NCBI GenBank assembly: GCA_029851415.1
Contig: CM056741.1
Span: 72,034,282 to 72,098,281 of the forward strand
From: Eretmocerus hayati
Taxonomy: Eukaryota; Arthropoda; Insecta; Hymenoptera; Aphelinidae
DNA: 64,000 nucleotides
Direction: 5' to 3'
Below, in pieces: positions 50,049 through 59,463 of this stretch. The notes under the pieces are model-generated. The model saw only the letters and a list, made by a program, of their open reading frames with translations, was not told the origin of the DNA and made no database searches. Made by a program: the position numbers and the translations under genes. Position 1 is the stretch's first letter. Each line of letters starts with the position of its first letter.

Positions 50049-51062
50049 TAGGTAGTTGCATTACCCCCGAAAAGACACTTCTGGCGCGAGAAAGTGGCCA
50101 AACTAGGTACCTCACGACGTTTGTGGGTCCAAACGGTAGGCGATACCTCCAATAATCGATATTAACATAATACAGTAGAATCCGGTTATAACGAGTCCGG
50201 TTTTAACGAGAATCCGGTTATAACGAGCAAATTTGGAAGATTTGGTTGGCTGCCATATAATGTATGTGCAAACAGGTCCGGCTATAACGATCCGGATATA
50301 ACGAGAATCGGGTTATAACGAGCAAAAGTTCTGTCAAAATTTGGTTTTGGTACCGGCTATACCGAGCAAATCAATGTTATCGTCGTACGATTCTGAGTTC
50401 GGGAGCCCAAGACTCGAGGTTAACACGAGTACCAATGCGAATACACATGCAGTACGATTCTAGCGAGCAAAATGGATAGATCGAATACAAGGAAGCGACA
50501 TTTTATGACGAGTGCGTTCTCGTAAACTCTGAAGCAACATTGAAATTTCTCAGTTACAATTTTTCATTTTCCATCACGTGTATTTGTTCATTTTTATCTT
50601 GCGGTTCTTTGAACTTATGACAAAATGCGAATTCCTGAATATTGTTTGTCCTTACCATTAAGTGGATTAATGCACATCTACGTCATTGTCACCCTGTCAT
50701 CGTATTCTGAATGTTAATCATCATTAGTTATTTGAATTCTTGATAAAAGATACTTTACAAACTCAAGAATAGTTGTTCTTCATTCATCAGGGGTAGTTAT
50801 AACGAAATCATATGAATTTGAGCCGATAAATCGAAGTCCGGTTATAACGAGGTCCGATTATAAAGAGCATTTTTCTTCGGTCCCTTAGAGCTCGTTATAA
50901 CCGAATTCTACTGTATCATGTTTAAGAATTGGGGCGCGGTATGAATAAACTATGAGACATGCATTTTTTACCTTTCTCTCGGTTTTTCCACGATAAGTCG
51001 GAAAATATCAATTTTTTGAAAAAAGTTGTGGAATAACTTTTTGTAGATCTCTGATAGATGTA
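50049..51062. mobile_element. P element copy 17 (right half lost, with nested MITE)
   Basis: The left end TAGGTAGTTGCATTACCCCC is intact. The left arm is interrupted at 50173-50913 by a pogo-like MITE, then resumes at TTGGGGCGCGGTATGAATAAAC. It breaks off near 51062, where GTAGAT joins directly to B sequence AGAGTGCCCCATACTGAG. The right arm is missing. Confidence 0.75.
50173..50913. mobile_element. Non-autonomous pogo/Tigger-like MITE
   Basis: 741 bp. Left end CAGTAGAATCCGGTTATAAC, right end the inverted copy CGTTATAACCGAATTCTACTG (one mismatch), flanked by TA on both sides (50171-50172 and 50914-50915). The other P copies show the uninterrupted sequence ACATAATATAAC at this place, which confirms the insertion. 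CAGT ends, GTTATAACGA subterminal repeats and the TA target are typical of pogo-family elements. No transposase frame inside. Confidence 0.85.
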
Positions 51063-51540
51063 GATAGAGTGCCCCATACTGAGCAGTAAATCACCCTTTT
51101 ACTGTTCCATCCTGCTCTCTGGGCCATATTCGAGACAGAAAATCTTCCCGGGTCCTTCGAAGAAGCCGATGCACATCGCCTTTGCGTGACCAATCGAGAC
51201 TATCCCGTGGTTCTCGTAGTCGCGACCATATTCTCTCCTACCTTGAGTGCCAGAAGCGACCGATCCACGAGATGCGGTGTTGTACTGCAATTGATAGTCT
51301 CGATTGTTCCTGCAGTGGGTATGCGCATCGGCCCATCCGAAGGATATGGCGTGAATTTTCGACTCGATTATGGCCCAGAGACCAGGATGGAATAGCGAAA
51401 GAGCCGATTGCCATCGGAAATTGCTGTAGAGAACTATTGCTTCCTGTTGATACAGTATTCAGCGATATATGGTTGGATCACCGAGATTCGTGAGATTGTT
51501 CCAATGGTTTCGCAATTCGGGTATCGCATAGGCATTTCCT
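51062..51540. repeat. Decayed array edge with an inverted B relic
   Basis: 51062-51290 is a diverged B unit in array orientation (TGCCCCATACTGAGCAG, GATCCACGAGATGCGG). From about 51310 the similarity is to the complement of B (GCGCATCGGCCCATCCGAAGG, GACTCGATTATGG, GCCATCGGAAATTGCTG, GTTTCGCAATTCGGGTATCGCAT), so an old unit lies in opposite orientation. Confidence 0.65.
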
Positions 51541-51571
51541 TCAATTTTCATAGTATAACTCGGAAAATAAG

Positions 51572-52020
51572 GGTTCTCGCGGAAAATGACTCGAGTACCT
51601 TTCCGTGGAACTTCAAAAGATCTACAGAAAAGTATCGGGTCAATTTTCCCCTAAAGTATGCCAGTTCTGAGTAATGAGCCGAAATGGTTGAATAACTCCC
51701 GGATCGTCTCGATTTTCCTCATTTAAATCGAAAATGACGCGGTTCTCGTGGAAGTAGCCGGCCATCTTCTCTGTAGATCTTCCTAAGATCTACGGAAAAA
51801 ACACGTTCAACTTTTACCTCAAAAGTGAAAGTTTTGAGTAATGGGCTGAAATAGTTGAAAAATTTTCTAACCGTCCCGATTTTTTTCATTCAAATCGAAA
51901 ACCCCGCGGTTTCCATGGAAATAGCCGGGCATTTTCTTCGTGAATCTTGCGAAGATCTACAAAAATATCCACATGATTCTTTTGAATAAATGTACTCTCT
52001 CTAAGTTATGAGTGAAATAG
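51572..52020. repeat. 168-bp tandem repeat, nearly three units
   Basis: Units start at GGTTCTCG 51572, GGTTCTCG 51741 and GGTTTCC 51908 (spacings 169 and 167). Each holds a GAAGATCTAC-type motif and a GAGTAATG-GC-GAAATGGTTGAA-type motif. They loosely resemble pieces of the P arms (GTAGATCT..., CCGAGTAATTGC), so they may be distant relatives. Confidence 0.65.
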
Positions 52021-52025
52021 TATAT

Positions 52026-52139
52026 TATGTGTCGAGTGCCAAAAATCTTTGTTCTTCGCGAAAACTTTGCTGGGCGTCGGCGAAGCCGACGTCCAGCAAG
52101 GTTTTCGTGAAGAACAAAGTTTTTGGCACGAGACGCATA
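52026..52139. repeat. Long hairpin 1, about 55-bp arms, 3-nt loop
   Basis: Left arm 52026-52081 and right arm 52085-52139 are complementary with a handful of mismatches and one single-base gap; loop GAA within GTCGGC-GAA-GCCGAC. GC-rich core in AT-rich surroundings. No coding family. Confidence 0.85.
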
Positions 52140-52145
52140 TGCCGC

Positions 52146-52240
52146 TTTATACGGCGAGACGTGCAAACTGCGTGTTTCCATGCTTCCTCGCGCAGCGAGG
52201 AAGCGTGGAAACACGCAGTTTGCGCGTCAAGCCGTATAAA
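52146..52240. repeat. Long hairpin 2, 46-bp arms, 3-nt loop
   Basis: Left arm 52146-52191 and right arm 52195-52240 differ at only a few positions; loop GCA within CCTCGC-GCA-GCGAGG. It begins 6 bp after hairpin 1 but shares no sequence with it. Confidence 0.85.
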
Positions 52241-52249
52241 TAGATGAAA

Positions 52250-52840
52250 TTTATATTCGACTACTGCAAGAAGTGACCAATTTTCTCGTAACATGCCATC
52301 TTCCACATATTTGGTCGATAATCGAATGATAAAATCAATACCCACACCTTTTCAAAGTTTAATCGCGTTAATTGATGAATCAGCTTCGGCAACATAACCT
52401 CAACGTCACTTGGATCATTTGACAGTCCAAACGGACGTTTGCATGGATTGACTAGATGTTCTCATTATCGGGCTGTTTCCATTTACTCACCTCGAATTCA
52501 AGCCAACTATATCCCTCGTGATGAAATTGAAAATATGGTGAAAATATAAAAATTTCGTAAATAATCCACTCTCTTCCGCCACAGCTGTATAAGTTTTAAT
52601 GGCGAATGCATCACTCTGAGGTTAGATGCAACGGTCGGCAAAAAAGAACACCATAGGGTGTAATTTTGCCGTCGAAGGAAAAAGGCCAAGAACTACAACC
52701 TCGAAATTTCAAAAAATGCTCTTGAAACGTTAACCTTTTTGTATTTACAAAGAGAATCTTCACTCAAGTGGCATCAAATTAGTCATCAAACATGTTTCCA
52801 TGATGAGCGTGATCGTATTTAAACGGATTGTGGGCAGAAA
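52250..52840. other. No supported feature
   Basis: AT-rich unique sequence without credible gene or repeat. Confidence 0.55.
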
Positions 52841-52849
52841 TGGGGAAAA

Positions 52850-53245
52850 AGACTGCAAGGAAAATTTTCACCTATTTGTGATTATAACTCAAGATTTACA
52901 TTCTTTCGAAAAGTCGATACGCACCTTATCGTAGATCTCTGGCAGATCTACAATAACGTCTTGGAATACTGTAAAAACTGAAAAAATGCCAATTTTCACC
53001 TCTATTTATTGTTTATTTATATGTTCCACCAAATATTCAACCAGAAAACCTTTTGCTATCTCAAACTGGATTGTACCACCCACTATTTGAGTCCAAAACC
53101 AGGCGGTTACCAAGAGCTCAGTCACTTAGTGATCGAACTCGAGGGCTTTTTTGCAGTACTACTACAGGAGAGGCTCGATTGTTCCTGAAGTGGACATGCG
53201 CATCGGCTCATCTGAAGGATCGCTCTTCTCCTGATCCATCTCCTG
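52850..53245. repeat. Ancient satellite/P relic
   Basis: GTAGATCTCTGGCAGATCTAC-like sequence at about 52930, then ACCACCCACTATTTGAGTCC and CTCAGTCACTTAGTGATCGAA at about 53075-53145 parallel the P right arm (CTACCATTTGAGCCCAC and GCCACTTAGTGATGGAA). GCATCGGCTCATCTGAAGGATC at about 53200 matches the complement of B (GGATCCTTCAGAAGAGCCGATGC). Strongly diverged, so older than the main array. Confidence 0.6.
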
Positions 53246-53400
53246 CTCCTTGATAGTTTTGCCGAACTCTCTGGTCATTTTTTTAAATTTGATTTACCTG
53301 TATTATATTCATTGTGCGTGGATCAATTTAGTATCAACTATACAGATCTCCCAATCTGCATGTATGTATCAGAAGCTGCTAGCCACAGGTACTTATATAT

Positions 53401-54347
53401 TAGGGTGGGCCGAAAAAGGGCCTTTTTCGAAAATCGATACGCCCTAGCGTGGAAATGTTGTGTTTGTACATATAGATGTGGAAAACATTTTGCTGGACGC
53501 TGAGAAATGAGATTTTAGGTCCCAGCAAGAGCCATCAAGCTTTTATAGAAATTAACGCAGGTTTAAATGGAAATGTGCCTAATTCGGAACTTTTTTCTTC
53601 CTAACTTTGCTCGCATTTCTGGCGCATCCAAGCATTTTGCAACGTACTTCAGCTCATTTCAAAACTTGTTCCAAAACCTACAAAATGAGCTAAAGTACAT
53701 CCAATTACGACTAACCCGAGCCAATCTATCTCAATTTTCCCAAAAGGTGATCATTATTAAAAATCCCGAAAATAGGGCGATTCTCCCTTCAAACTTTGCT
53801 TGTATTTCTGGTGCATCTCAACATTTTCCAACGTACTTTAACTCATTTTGAAGCTTGTTCCAAAACCTACCAAATGAGCTAAAGTACGTCTGATTTTGAC
53901 TAACCCAAGCCAATCTATCTCAACTCTTCCATTGCGAGTTTTGAAAAGAGTGAAGCGGGAGGGGGAAGTCGCTTATCTTCGGATTTTACAAAACTAATCA
54001 CTTTTTAGAAAAATTGAGATAGATTGGCTCGGGTTAGTCGAAATTGGACGTACCTTAACTCATTTTGTAGGTTATGAAACAAGCTTCAAAATGAGCTAAA
54101 GTACGTTGCAAAATGCTTGGATGCGCCAGAAATGCGAGCAAAGTTAGGAAGAGAAAAGTGCTGGATTAGGCACATTCCCATTTAAACCTGCGATAATTTT
54201 GATAAAAGCTTGATGACTCTTGCTGGGACTTAAAATCTCATTTCTCAGCGTCCAGCAGAATTTTTTTCACATCTATATGTACGAACACAACATTTCCACG
54301 CTAGGGCGTATCGATTTTCGCAAAAAGCCCTTTTTCAGCCCACCCTA
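53401..54347. mobile_element. Long-inverted-repeat DNA element (947 bp)
   Basis: Ends TAGGGTGGGCCGAAAAAGGG and the inverted copy GCCCACCCTA, flanked by TA-rich sequence. The inverted arms extend some 290 bp with moderate divergence (shared CGATACGCCCTAGCGTGGAA, GCTGGACGCTGAGAAATGAG, ATTTCTGGCGCATCCAAGC). The left half contains a tandem duplication about 187 bp apart (ACTCATTT...ATCTATCTCAA at about 53650-53740 and 53835-53925). No transposase. Probably a non-autonomous Tc1/mariner-type element with a TA target. Confidence 0.8.
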
Positions 54348-54399
54348 TTATATATCGTAGCTCCCAGCACATACAATGCTCACCCAGGATGGAGCAAGC

Positions 54400-54505
54400 C
54401 TGGCCCGCCTAAGTGTATACCCCTATCTATCGTGTGACGATTTTTCGTCACAAGATGGCGGCCAAAGCATGTCGGTCACGTGATGATTCTGCGATTTCAT
54501 TCCTC
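54400..54505 (+). promoter_or_regulatory. Possible promoter-proximal motif cluster
   Basis: CAAGATGGCGGCC at 54451-54463 matches the YY1/PHO-type consensus that often overlaps start codons, and GTCACGTGAT (about 54475) holds a CACGTG E-box. The ATG starts an 18-codon frame only. Motif matches of this length can be chance; no transcript evidence. Confidence 0.2.
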
Positions 54506-54507
54506 AC

Positions 54508-54693
54508 TTAACGGCAAGAGAGGAACTCAGTTCCAAAAACTGCTCTCGGGTACATTTGGTTCATATAGATACGGATGTTACCACCGATACCGAAAATGGA
54601 TTGAGCTGGCATATCTTTCAATTTGACAGCGTTACGCAGAACCGTCTTACGAATACCGCCGACAAGTTTGACAACAACGATTCGCCCGTAATC
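54508..54693 (-). pseudogene. Coding-like fragment, family not recognised
   Basis: A 61-codon open frame without ATG. It reads RIVVVKLVGGIRKT, then KLKDMPAQSIFGIGGNIRI, then a C-terminal stop. The regular alternation and GIGG motif look like real protein sequence, faintly like the GIGG region of retrotransposon proteases, but this is a guess. Two stops lie just upstream, so it is either an exon starting near 54693 or a remnant. Confidence 0.3.
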
Positions 54694-54699
54694 TCATCA

Positions 54700-55020
54700 G
54701 CAGGCACAAGCCATACTGTATGCTAACGAATAAAATTCATCGGAAAATTAAAACTGATAAGCTGGAGTTTCTTGACTGCAGAGTCGATGATGCAGGAAGC
54801 GGAAGATTTGAGCAGACAATTGGGTAACAGTTACGTAGCAAATGATGGGATTTCTATACTTTCAATTTCAGATATAGCTGCAGAGAAGACTGATAAAAGT
54901 CACATTAATATTTTATCATCGCTCTTTAGAATCAAATTCTCTTGCTCCGATGTGATCCTATCTATAGAGGTCAACTGTATTCTAGATATATGGGAAAATC
55001 CCAGAAACTTTTGACCTTTG
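54700..55020. other. No supported feature
   Basis: A plus-strand open frame (54772-55014, no ATG at its start) has no recognised motif. Nothing else seen. Confidence 0.45.
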
Positions 55021-55023
55021 CTG

Positions 55024-55254
55024 TCACTCCTCGATCATTTGGGCTGTACGGAGTTTAATGAAGCCTAACCAAAGTTCCTTTGTTTGGATGTCCTGAAAGT
55101 GGATACCAAAATTGGGATCGATTGGTGGATGTGGATGGATACTAGCGAAGATTATGTGCGAGAAAACACCCAAAATTCGAGGAATCGGCGTGTCACTCAG
55201 ACCAAGTCTCAAAATCCGTAAAGCTCTTGTGTTTTTGGCGTACCACAGCGGATC
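55024..55254 (-). CDS. Possible terminal exon, unknown protein
   Basis: After an acceptor-like GTTATAG, 76 codons are open to TGA: DPLWYAKNTRALRILRLGLS at the start and FGIHFQDIQTKELWLGF near the end. The composition is protein-like (aromatic, Leu-rich early part resembling one leucine-rich-repeat turn), but no family can be named. It lies in the same orientation as the exon candidate at 56331-56506; whether they belong to one gene is unknown. Confidence 0.3.
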   Translation of the reverse strand, partial: DPLWYAKNTRALRILRLGLSDTPIPRILGVFSHIIFASIHPHPPIDPNFGIHFQDIQTKELWLGFIKLRTAQMIEE

Positions 55255-55259
55255 CTATA

Positions 55260-56320
55260 ACTTTGCAGGCATATTTCTGATGATTCAGAGTTGTGATTTT
55301 TCTTTTCGAGGCAGATGTACATCGATGTACACAGCTATGATACGCATTGGACGGTTTGTCACTTCATTTTGATGAGAAATCATTATTCTCGTTCTTAAGC
55401 TCATACACATTCTAGCGCATTCTAGAGGGACTCCGCGATGGATTAACTGTGTTAGAGTAACAACTCGTGAAAAAAACAAAGAAATTGACCTATCACACAT
55501 TTATGTACATCAACTGAGAAATTAAAGAATCGTGTTCAACCAGAGAGAAATTAGTATTACTCATGATATATTAACGTCGTTCTTAGCGGTGCACACTTGC
55601 TGAATTCAACGGACGGATTCCAAAATACCGTGAGTTATCGGATAATAGTATCAAGATATCATCATCACCACGCTACGCTCAGAGTCTCGCGCGTTTCAGA
55701 GTACCATCTGTTTGAACGAGGGCTATTGAAAATTTCACATAACGAAATCGTCACGGAACGTTCTAAAGAATATTCTAAAGAAATCAAAGACATTCCGGAT
55801 TCATATTAAAATTACTAGAATCGTATTTAATATTTGTATCTTGTGTACCTGTGAATGATGAAATCTGATAGGGATATTTTGTTGGAAGCTCAAGATCGAC
55901 TTTGATCATAAGTGTAATCAGTATGTAAAAATTATCGTCATTGTGAGTATTTAGTGAATGTGTCTCACATTTCGGACACTCACGTATCATACCACTGTTA
56001 TTTTACCGGAGGGTTTCCACGAAATACTGAGCTGACCGGCTTTTCCTATTAATGGAAAATGTAGTATAATCCTCTGTCCTATAACTGTCAAGGGTACCTT
56101 GAAATGATATAGTTCTTTAGTCTTACAAGTGAGAATTCGACACTCATCTCATTCTGTCATTCTCCATGAAAAAATTGTTTCCGAAACTCTTCAATATTTG
56201 GTGTATTCTGCCAACTTTTGATAGCTCACAAGTCTACATCATTACCAATGTGCGATTCTAATCAGGGGTTCTGAAAGTTGAGACTCTTTCACGTCCATTC
56301 AAGTATTCAGAGAGACTCCT
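55260..56320. other. No firm feature; one weak exon candidate
   Basis: On the minus strand a frame around 55850-55930 reads IKVDLELPTKYPYQISSF and ends at a donor-like CACAG|GTACAC. It could be an internal exon of the same minus-strand gene, but the phase does not join cleanly to the neighbouring candidates. Otherwise nothing. Confidence 0.2.
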
Positions 56321-56330
56321 CAACGCTCAC

Positions 56331-56506
56331 CTAATCAATGAAAATGTAGAAACGAATTTTTCAAAATTCCCAAAATGCGGTGCAAGACTTTGTTCTGTAA
56401 GTCGTTCAGCGAATTTTTTCAGATGTTCCACACGGGAGATTAAGTTTTTGGAGCCTTCATGCTGGTATTTTTGGTCGAAATTTGCTAGCGAGATAGGCTC
56501 ATCCAT
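56331..56506 (-). CDS. Possible first coding exon, unknown protein
   Basis: ATG in good context (GCGCCATGGATG) opens 58 codons (MDEPISLANFDQKYQHEGSK..., then ISRVEHLKKFAERL, likely helical) and ends at ATTAG|GTGAGC, a strong donor, in phase 2. The upstream DNA is slightly GC-richer. No family recognised and no secure second exon. Confidence 0.4.
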
Positions 56507-56569
56507 GGCGCTGCAATCTGCGTTACGAGTTCGCGTCTCTATTCGAACTCGCGATTGTGGCGCCACGAA

Positions 56570-57890
56570 TAAACTTATCCCGCTTGCGGATTTTGACTAT
56601 AACTACTAGCCTCAAAGAAATTTCAGACATGTACATGGCGTTTTTCTATATTTTCACTTTTAGAGGCCAAAAATCAGACATTTCTGGGGAATCCCCACAT
56701 GAACTCATATTCATATTCATCTTGTAGGTCCTATAGAAGTTGATTGGATTAGGAAACAGAGATTTTCCCAACTCGTGCCTTCCTCCTACTTGAGGGCTCA
56801 TCACTTCTTCCGTGATCATAAGCTCCATTCTTCTTGCACGTTACGCATAGACATTTTTCACCTGTAACAATTTATGTGATTTAGCATTTTTGGACGATGA
56901 CTCTGAAAAGAAGTGATTATCAGTGCAGAAATCATTGGAAAGAAAACATCATTTTTGTTCATTAATTCATCAATCTCGTTCTAAGGTACCCGCCACGATT
57001 GAATAACCGGCGTTATCCAAGAAGACTGTACTGCATTATTACATTCAAGTTTCAGAGATCAGCTTCAAGTCCTTAGAAATATTGTTCAAAACGACCAGAA
57101 TATGACTAGATATTGATAACCCCAAAAAGCTTTTGTCAAGAATTAAAATCTATTTCATTTACGCCCGTCGCTATTCATGACTCGAACGAGGCAGCTCACA
57201 CATGAATAATTCTGGATGAAGCTGGTTGACGAAACCGTCACCAGGGACATCAGGGAAAAATCCTAGGGAAATGTTCCGGTTTCCTTGTTATTTGGTTATT
57301 TAAGGCTAGTCCGGAGTCCCCGCAGAACCGCAACCCGACACGCATCGGCGTACTTTCGGGTCGCGGCTGCATGCAATGATTCTGAGAGCGGTATTATTGC
57401 TTATACGCTTTTGTTGGTAATGAGTGTGTCATTCAGATGAAAGGCACCTGTGAAATCTCATGATACGATACCATGCAAAGTTTCAAAGCATTTGGTTCAT
57501 TAGGAATTGAGAAAAACTTGAAGAAAATTTTGTGGTAGGGCAGAGTACGTCCTCGCCTATTCTGATTTATCCTCAAAAACAGATCAGTTTTGGCCAATAT
57601 TAGATAGTAGACCATCTGTGAATTGGAATTTCCTGTCGAATGAGCCCTCCTACGTCCAAAAATTCTGAATCTAGCTCGCAAAAAACTTGAACTAGTGAGA
57701 GCATCGACCAAGATACCTAGCCCAGCGAGCCGATGAACTACGATTGTTTTGAAATATTGAAAGAATTTTCGGGTGTGGAACAACTCATTCGATGGGAAAT
57801 ATTATGGTGTTTCACTTGCTATATCTCGTTTGGAGCGGGAATGTGAGGTCGAAATACTATGAGGCAAAAAATTGGTTTATAATCTTCCAT
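56570..57890. other. No supported feature
   Basis: AT-rich. A minus-strand frame of 116 codons (57433-57783) has no motif and no splice context. A GC-rich stem (57328-57338 with 57356-57366) is visible. Near 57000-57040, GATAACGCCGGTTATTC-type sequence (complement) resembles one pogo-like transposon end, but no partner end was found. Confidence 0.45.
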
Positions 57891-57894
57891 CGCA

Positions 57895-58288
57895 CATGCA
57901 GTGCGTCCGAAGCGCCATCTATTGGGCAAAATATCCGGATCCTCTCCGGGCTAGCCTTAACGACGCTTTCGAGCACATGTGTGCTATACACTCAGGAAGG
58001 CACGTCGGGTCGGCTTATTAAGTCCCAACGTTACCCACTCTCCCCTTGCTTCGCATTTGCCCAAGGTCCGCTAGTCGAACCTCGTGAAATGGGAAAACAC
58101 AGGAATTCTCTAAAAGATGATTCCGGGGAAAACGCCATTCCAAAGCAGGCGGGGTATGATGGGTCCTTTTTCCGCCGAAAAAACATCAGAAAAAATTTCC
58201 GAGTGATTTCGCCGGGAATCGAACCCACGACCCCTCGAACAGTGTTGATTCCGAAGCTAGCACGCTACCAACTGAGCCAGCACTGCTC
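57895..58288 (-). mobile_element. tRNA-derived SINE
   Basis: Read on the minus strand, the 5' head (from 58286) has GCAGTGC, then the A box TGGCTCAGTTGG (58268-58279), an anticodon-arm-like part and the B box GGTTCGATTCC (58215-58225), spaced as in a tRNA. The T stem and 3' acceptor do not pair, and a tRNA-unrelated body of about 300 bp follows, rich in short A/T and G/C blocks, to about 57895 (AATAGATGGCGCTTCGGACG). Internal pol III promoter architecture identifies a SINE. The plus-strand open frame across it is not a gene. Confidence 0.7.
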
Positions 58289-58289
58289 C

Positions 58290-59065
58290 AATCATGTTAA
58301 ATTATTGAGTAACACTTACGAATTACTTCATCAAAATAAATGTCACTAGGCTGAATCGTAATTTGGGGCAGTTTCATTCCAGAAAGTACTTGCATTACCG
58401 AGGGGAACGCGCCTAGGTCTATCGGAAAAATTTCAAGTGTGCCGGGAATGAGATTTTCTATGAATGAACTTTAAAAGAGCTTAAAATGGCCCCTTCATGG
58501 GCTCTACGGCTTACGAGGGAAGTAAGAAAAATCTGAAGAAGTCTTGCTGTACTTTTTAAAGTACAACTAACAGGAATAATTTTTTTGGATTCATCCGATT
58601 TTGTCTTTCTCTCAATATTATTTACATTCATTTCATTGGGTATTTTTCACGGAAGCGATGAAACAATTCCAGTCCCGAAAACTCCGGATTTGGATCAGAT
58701 CTAACTCTATGCTCTCTACTAGGAAGATGTTCTCAAAAATAGATCTCCTGGTAAACATTCTCTGATACTGAGGATATTCTCTCAAGTTATGGGAGCAACT
58801 AAGCCAAGTCTAGAATTTTTTTGATGATTATTATATGTAGAACTTTCTTATTGAGAAGGGCTGTCTTCAGAGAAAATTATGATTCCATCGGTTCTGACTG
58901 AAAAACACGAACCACTAATAGACAACATTGAAATGTTGCTTCTCAATGTCTTTAACTAACACAATTCTACCAATGCTCTGGCCTGGAATTCTACTCTATA
59001 ATCTCCTAAATAAATTCTCGAAATTGTGATCTGACTCACTGAATCCTTCTATGTTTTGTTTGAAA
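58290..59065. other. No supported gene; 3' flank of the SUV4-20-like gene
   Basis: AT-rich. It should contain the 3' UTR and polyadenylation region of the minus-strand methyltransferase gene, but I find no unambiguous AATAAA close to its stop. Confidence 0.4.
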
Positions 59066-59069
59066 GGAA

Positions 59070-59463
59070 CTATTCAAGAGCATAGAAGTGCTTAAAGAAT
59101 TGACAGGAATCATTATGATTCGTACCTTCTTCAAAGTATCTATTTGAGTACTTCACGGTCAGTTCGGATCCCTTCTTCACTGTTTGTATGGTTTTAAGGT
59201 GGATCTGAGAAAAAGGTCTGTCTTTTTCACTCCTATATTCAGTGTTTGGATCACAGTCATGATTCGCAAACGAACCAACGCCCAAGTATAAGTAATCTAT
59301 TCCATCAATCAGAAACATCGAGAAATCTTTGATTTTCGCCTCCTCCTTCAGATATTTGCGTGGGATAACAGCAAGGTAACCAAGTGATCCAGGCACTCGT
59401 GAATTTTTAGGCATACCTTCCTTTGCCGTAATTTTCAGCCCATTGCCGTGCTCGAATTTGAAT
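59070..59463 (-). CDS. Suv4-20-like: SUV4-20-like histone methyltransferase, SET-domain terminal exon
   Basis: The exon starts after ATCTTCCAG (acceptor 59464-59465) and ends in TAG. It encodes 130 residues: FKFEHGNGLKITAKEG (SET-N strand), FSMFLIDGIDYLYLGVGSFA, the diagnostic NHDCDPNT (the NHxCxPN cofactor and active-site motif), and ELTVKYSNRYF (SET-C, with the conserved Tyr). The NHDC form, the phenylalanine before it and YLGxxxF match the KMT5B/C (SUV4-20) class, which di- and trimethylates histone H4 lysine 20. Odd: the family's post-SET CxC...C zinc site is missing; the protein ends soon after with one Cys (NDSCQFF). So activity is uncertain, and it is probably a divergent paralogue. 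It joins the 60077-60427 exon in phase. Confidence 0.75.

Larger units (their letters stand above)
8647..51062. repeat. Composite satellite array (B monomers plus embedded P elements)
   Basis: About 42 kb of tandem sequence. The basic monomer B is about 530 bp (for example exact repeats starting 23703 and 24233; a variant shorter by about 16 bases gives 514 bp). Landmarks in each B are CCCACGGCAATCCGCCC, GGATCC, GCCGATGCACATGTC, CAGGATCGATCGA and TGCCCCATACTGAGCAG. Related sub-blocks (CTGTTCSATYCTGCTCTCTG copies 128 bp apart) suggest B arose from shorter ancestral units. Seventeen P elements interrupt B at one phase. Adjacent copies are nearly identical in places and clearly diverged elsewhere. 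There is no rRNA, tRNA or histone gene inside. Conserved short open frames on both strands follow the repeat and show no codon-level signal I can see. Confidence 0.95.

Noticed and set aside
8647..51062. Ribosomal DNA intergenic spacer
   Set aside because: Subrepeats and palindromes fit superficially, but no 18S, 5.8S, 28S or 5S sequence is seen anywhere in the window.
8647..51062. CRISPR-like or bacterial repeat array
   Set aside because: Units are hundreds of bases long without unique spacers, and the context is eukaryotic.
8647..51062. CENP-B-box-bearing centromeric satellite
   Set aside because: I looked for a TTCG...A..CGGG-type box in B and P and saw no conserved match; centromere identity cannot be judged from sequence alone.
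52008..52345. Opposing open frames of 64-106 codons
   Set aside because: They are translations of the two hairpins read from either strand (repeated VFPCFLA and FHASS-type peptides), not independent genes.
57000..57045. A second pogo-like MITE
   Set aside because: Only one end-like sequence (GATAACGCCGGTTATTC on the complement) is visible, with no partner end or clear TA duplication.
58213..58286. A functional tRNA gene
   Set aside because: A and B boxes are present, but the T stem and acceptor stem do not pair and a tRNA-unrelated body follows, so it is a SINE head.
57792..58349. 185-codon plus-strand open frame
   Set aside because: It runs antisense through a tRNA-derived SINE; the PGIEPTTPR peptide is the translation of the B box complement, a common artefact.
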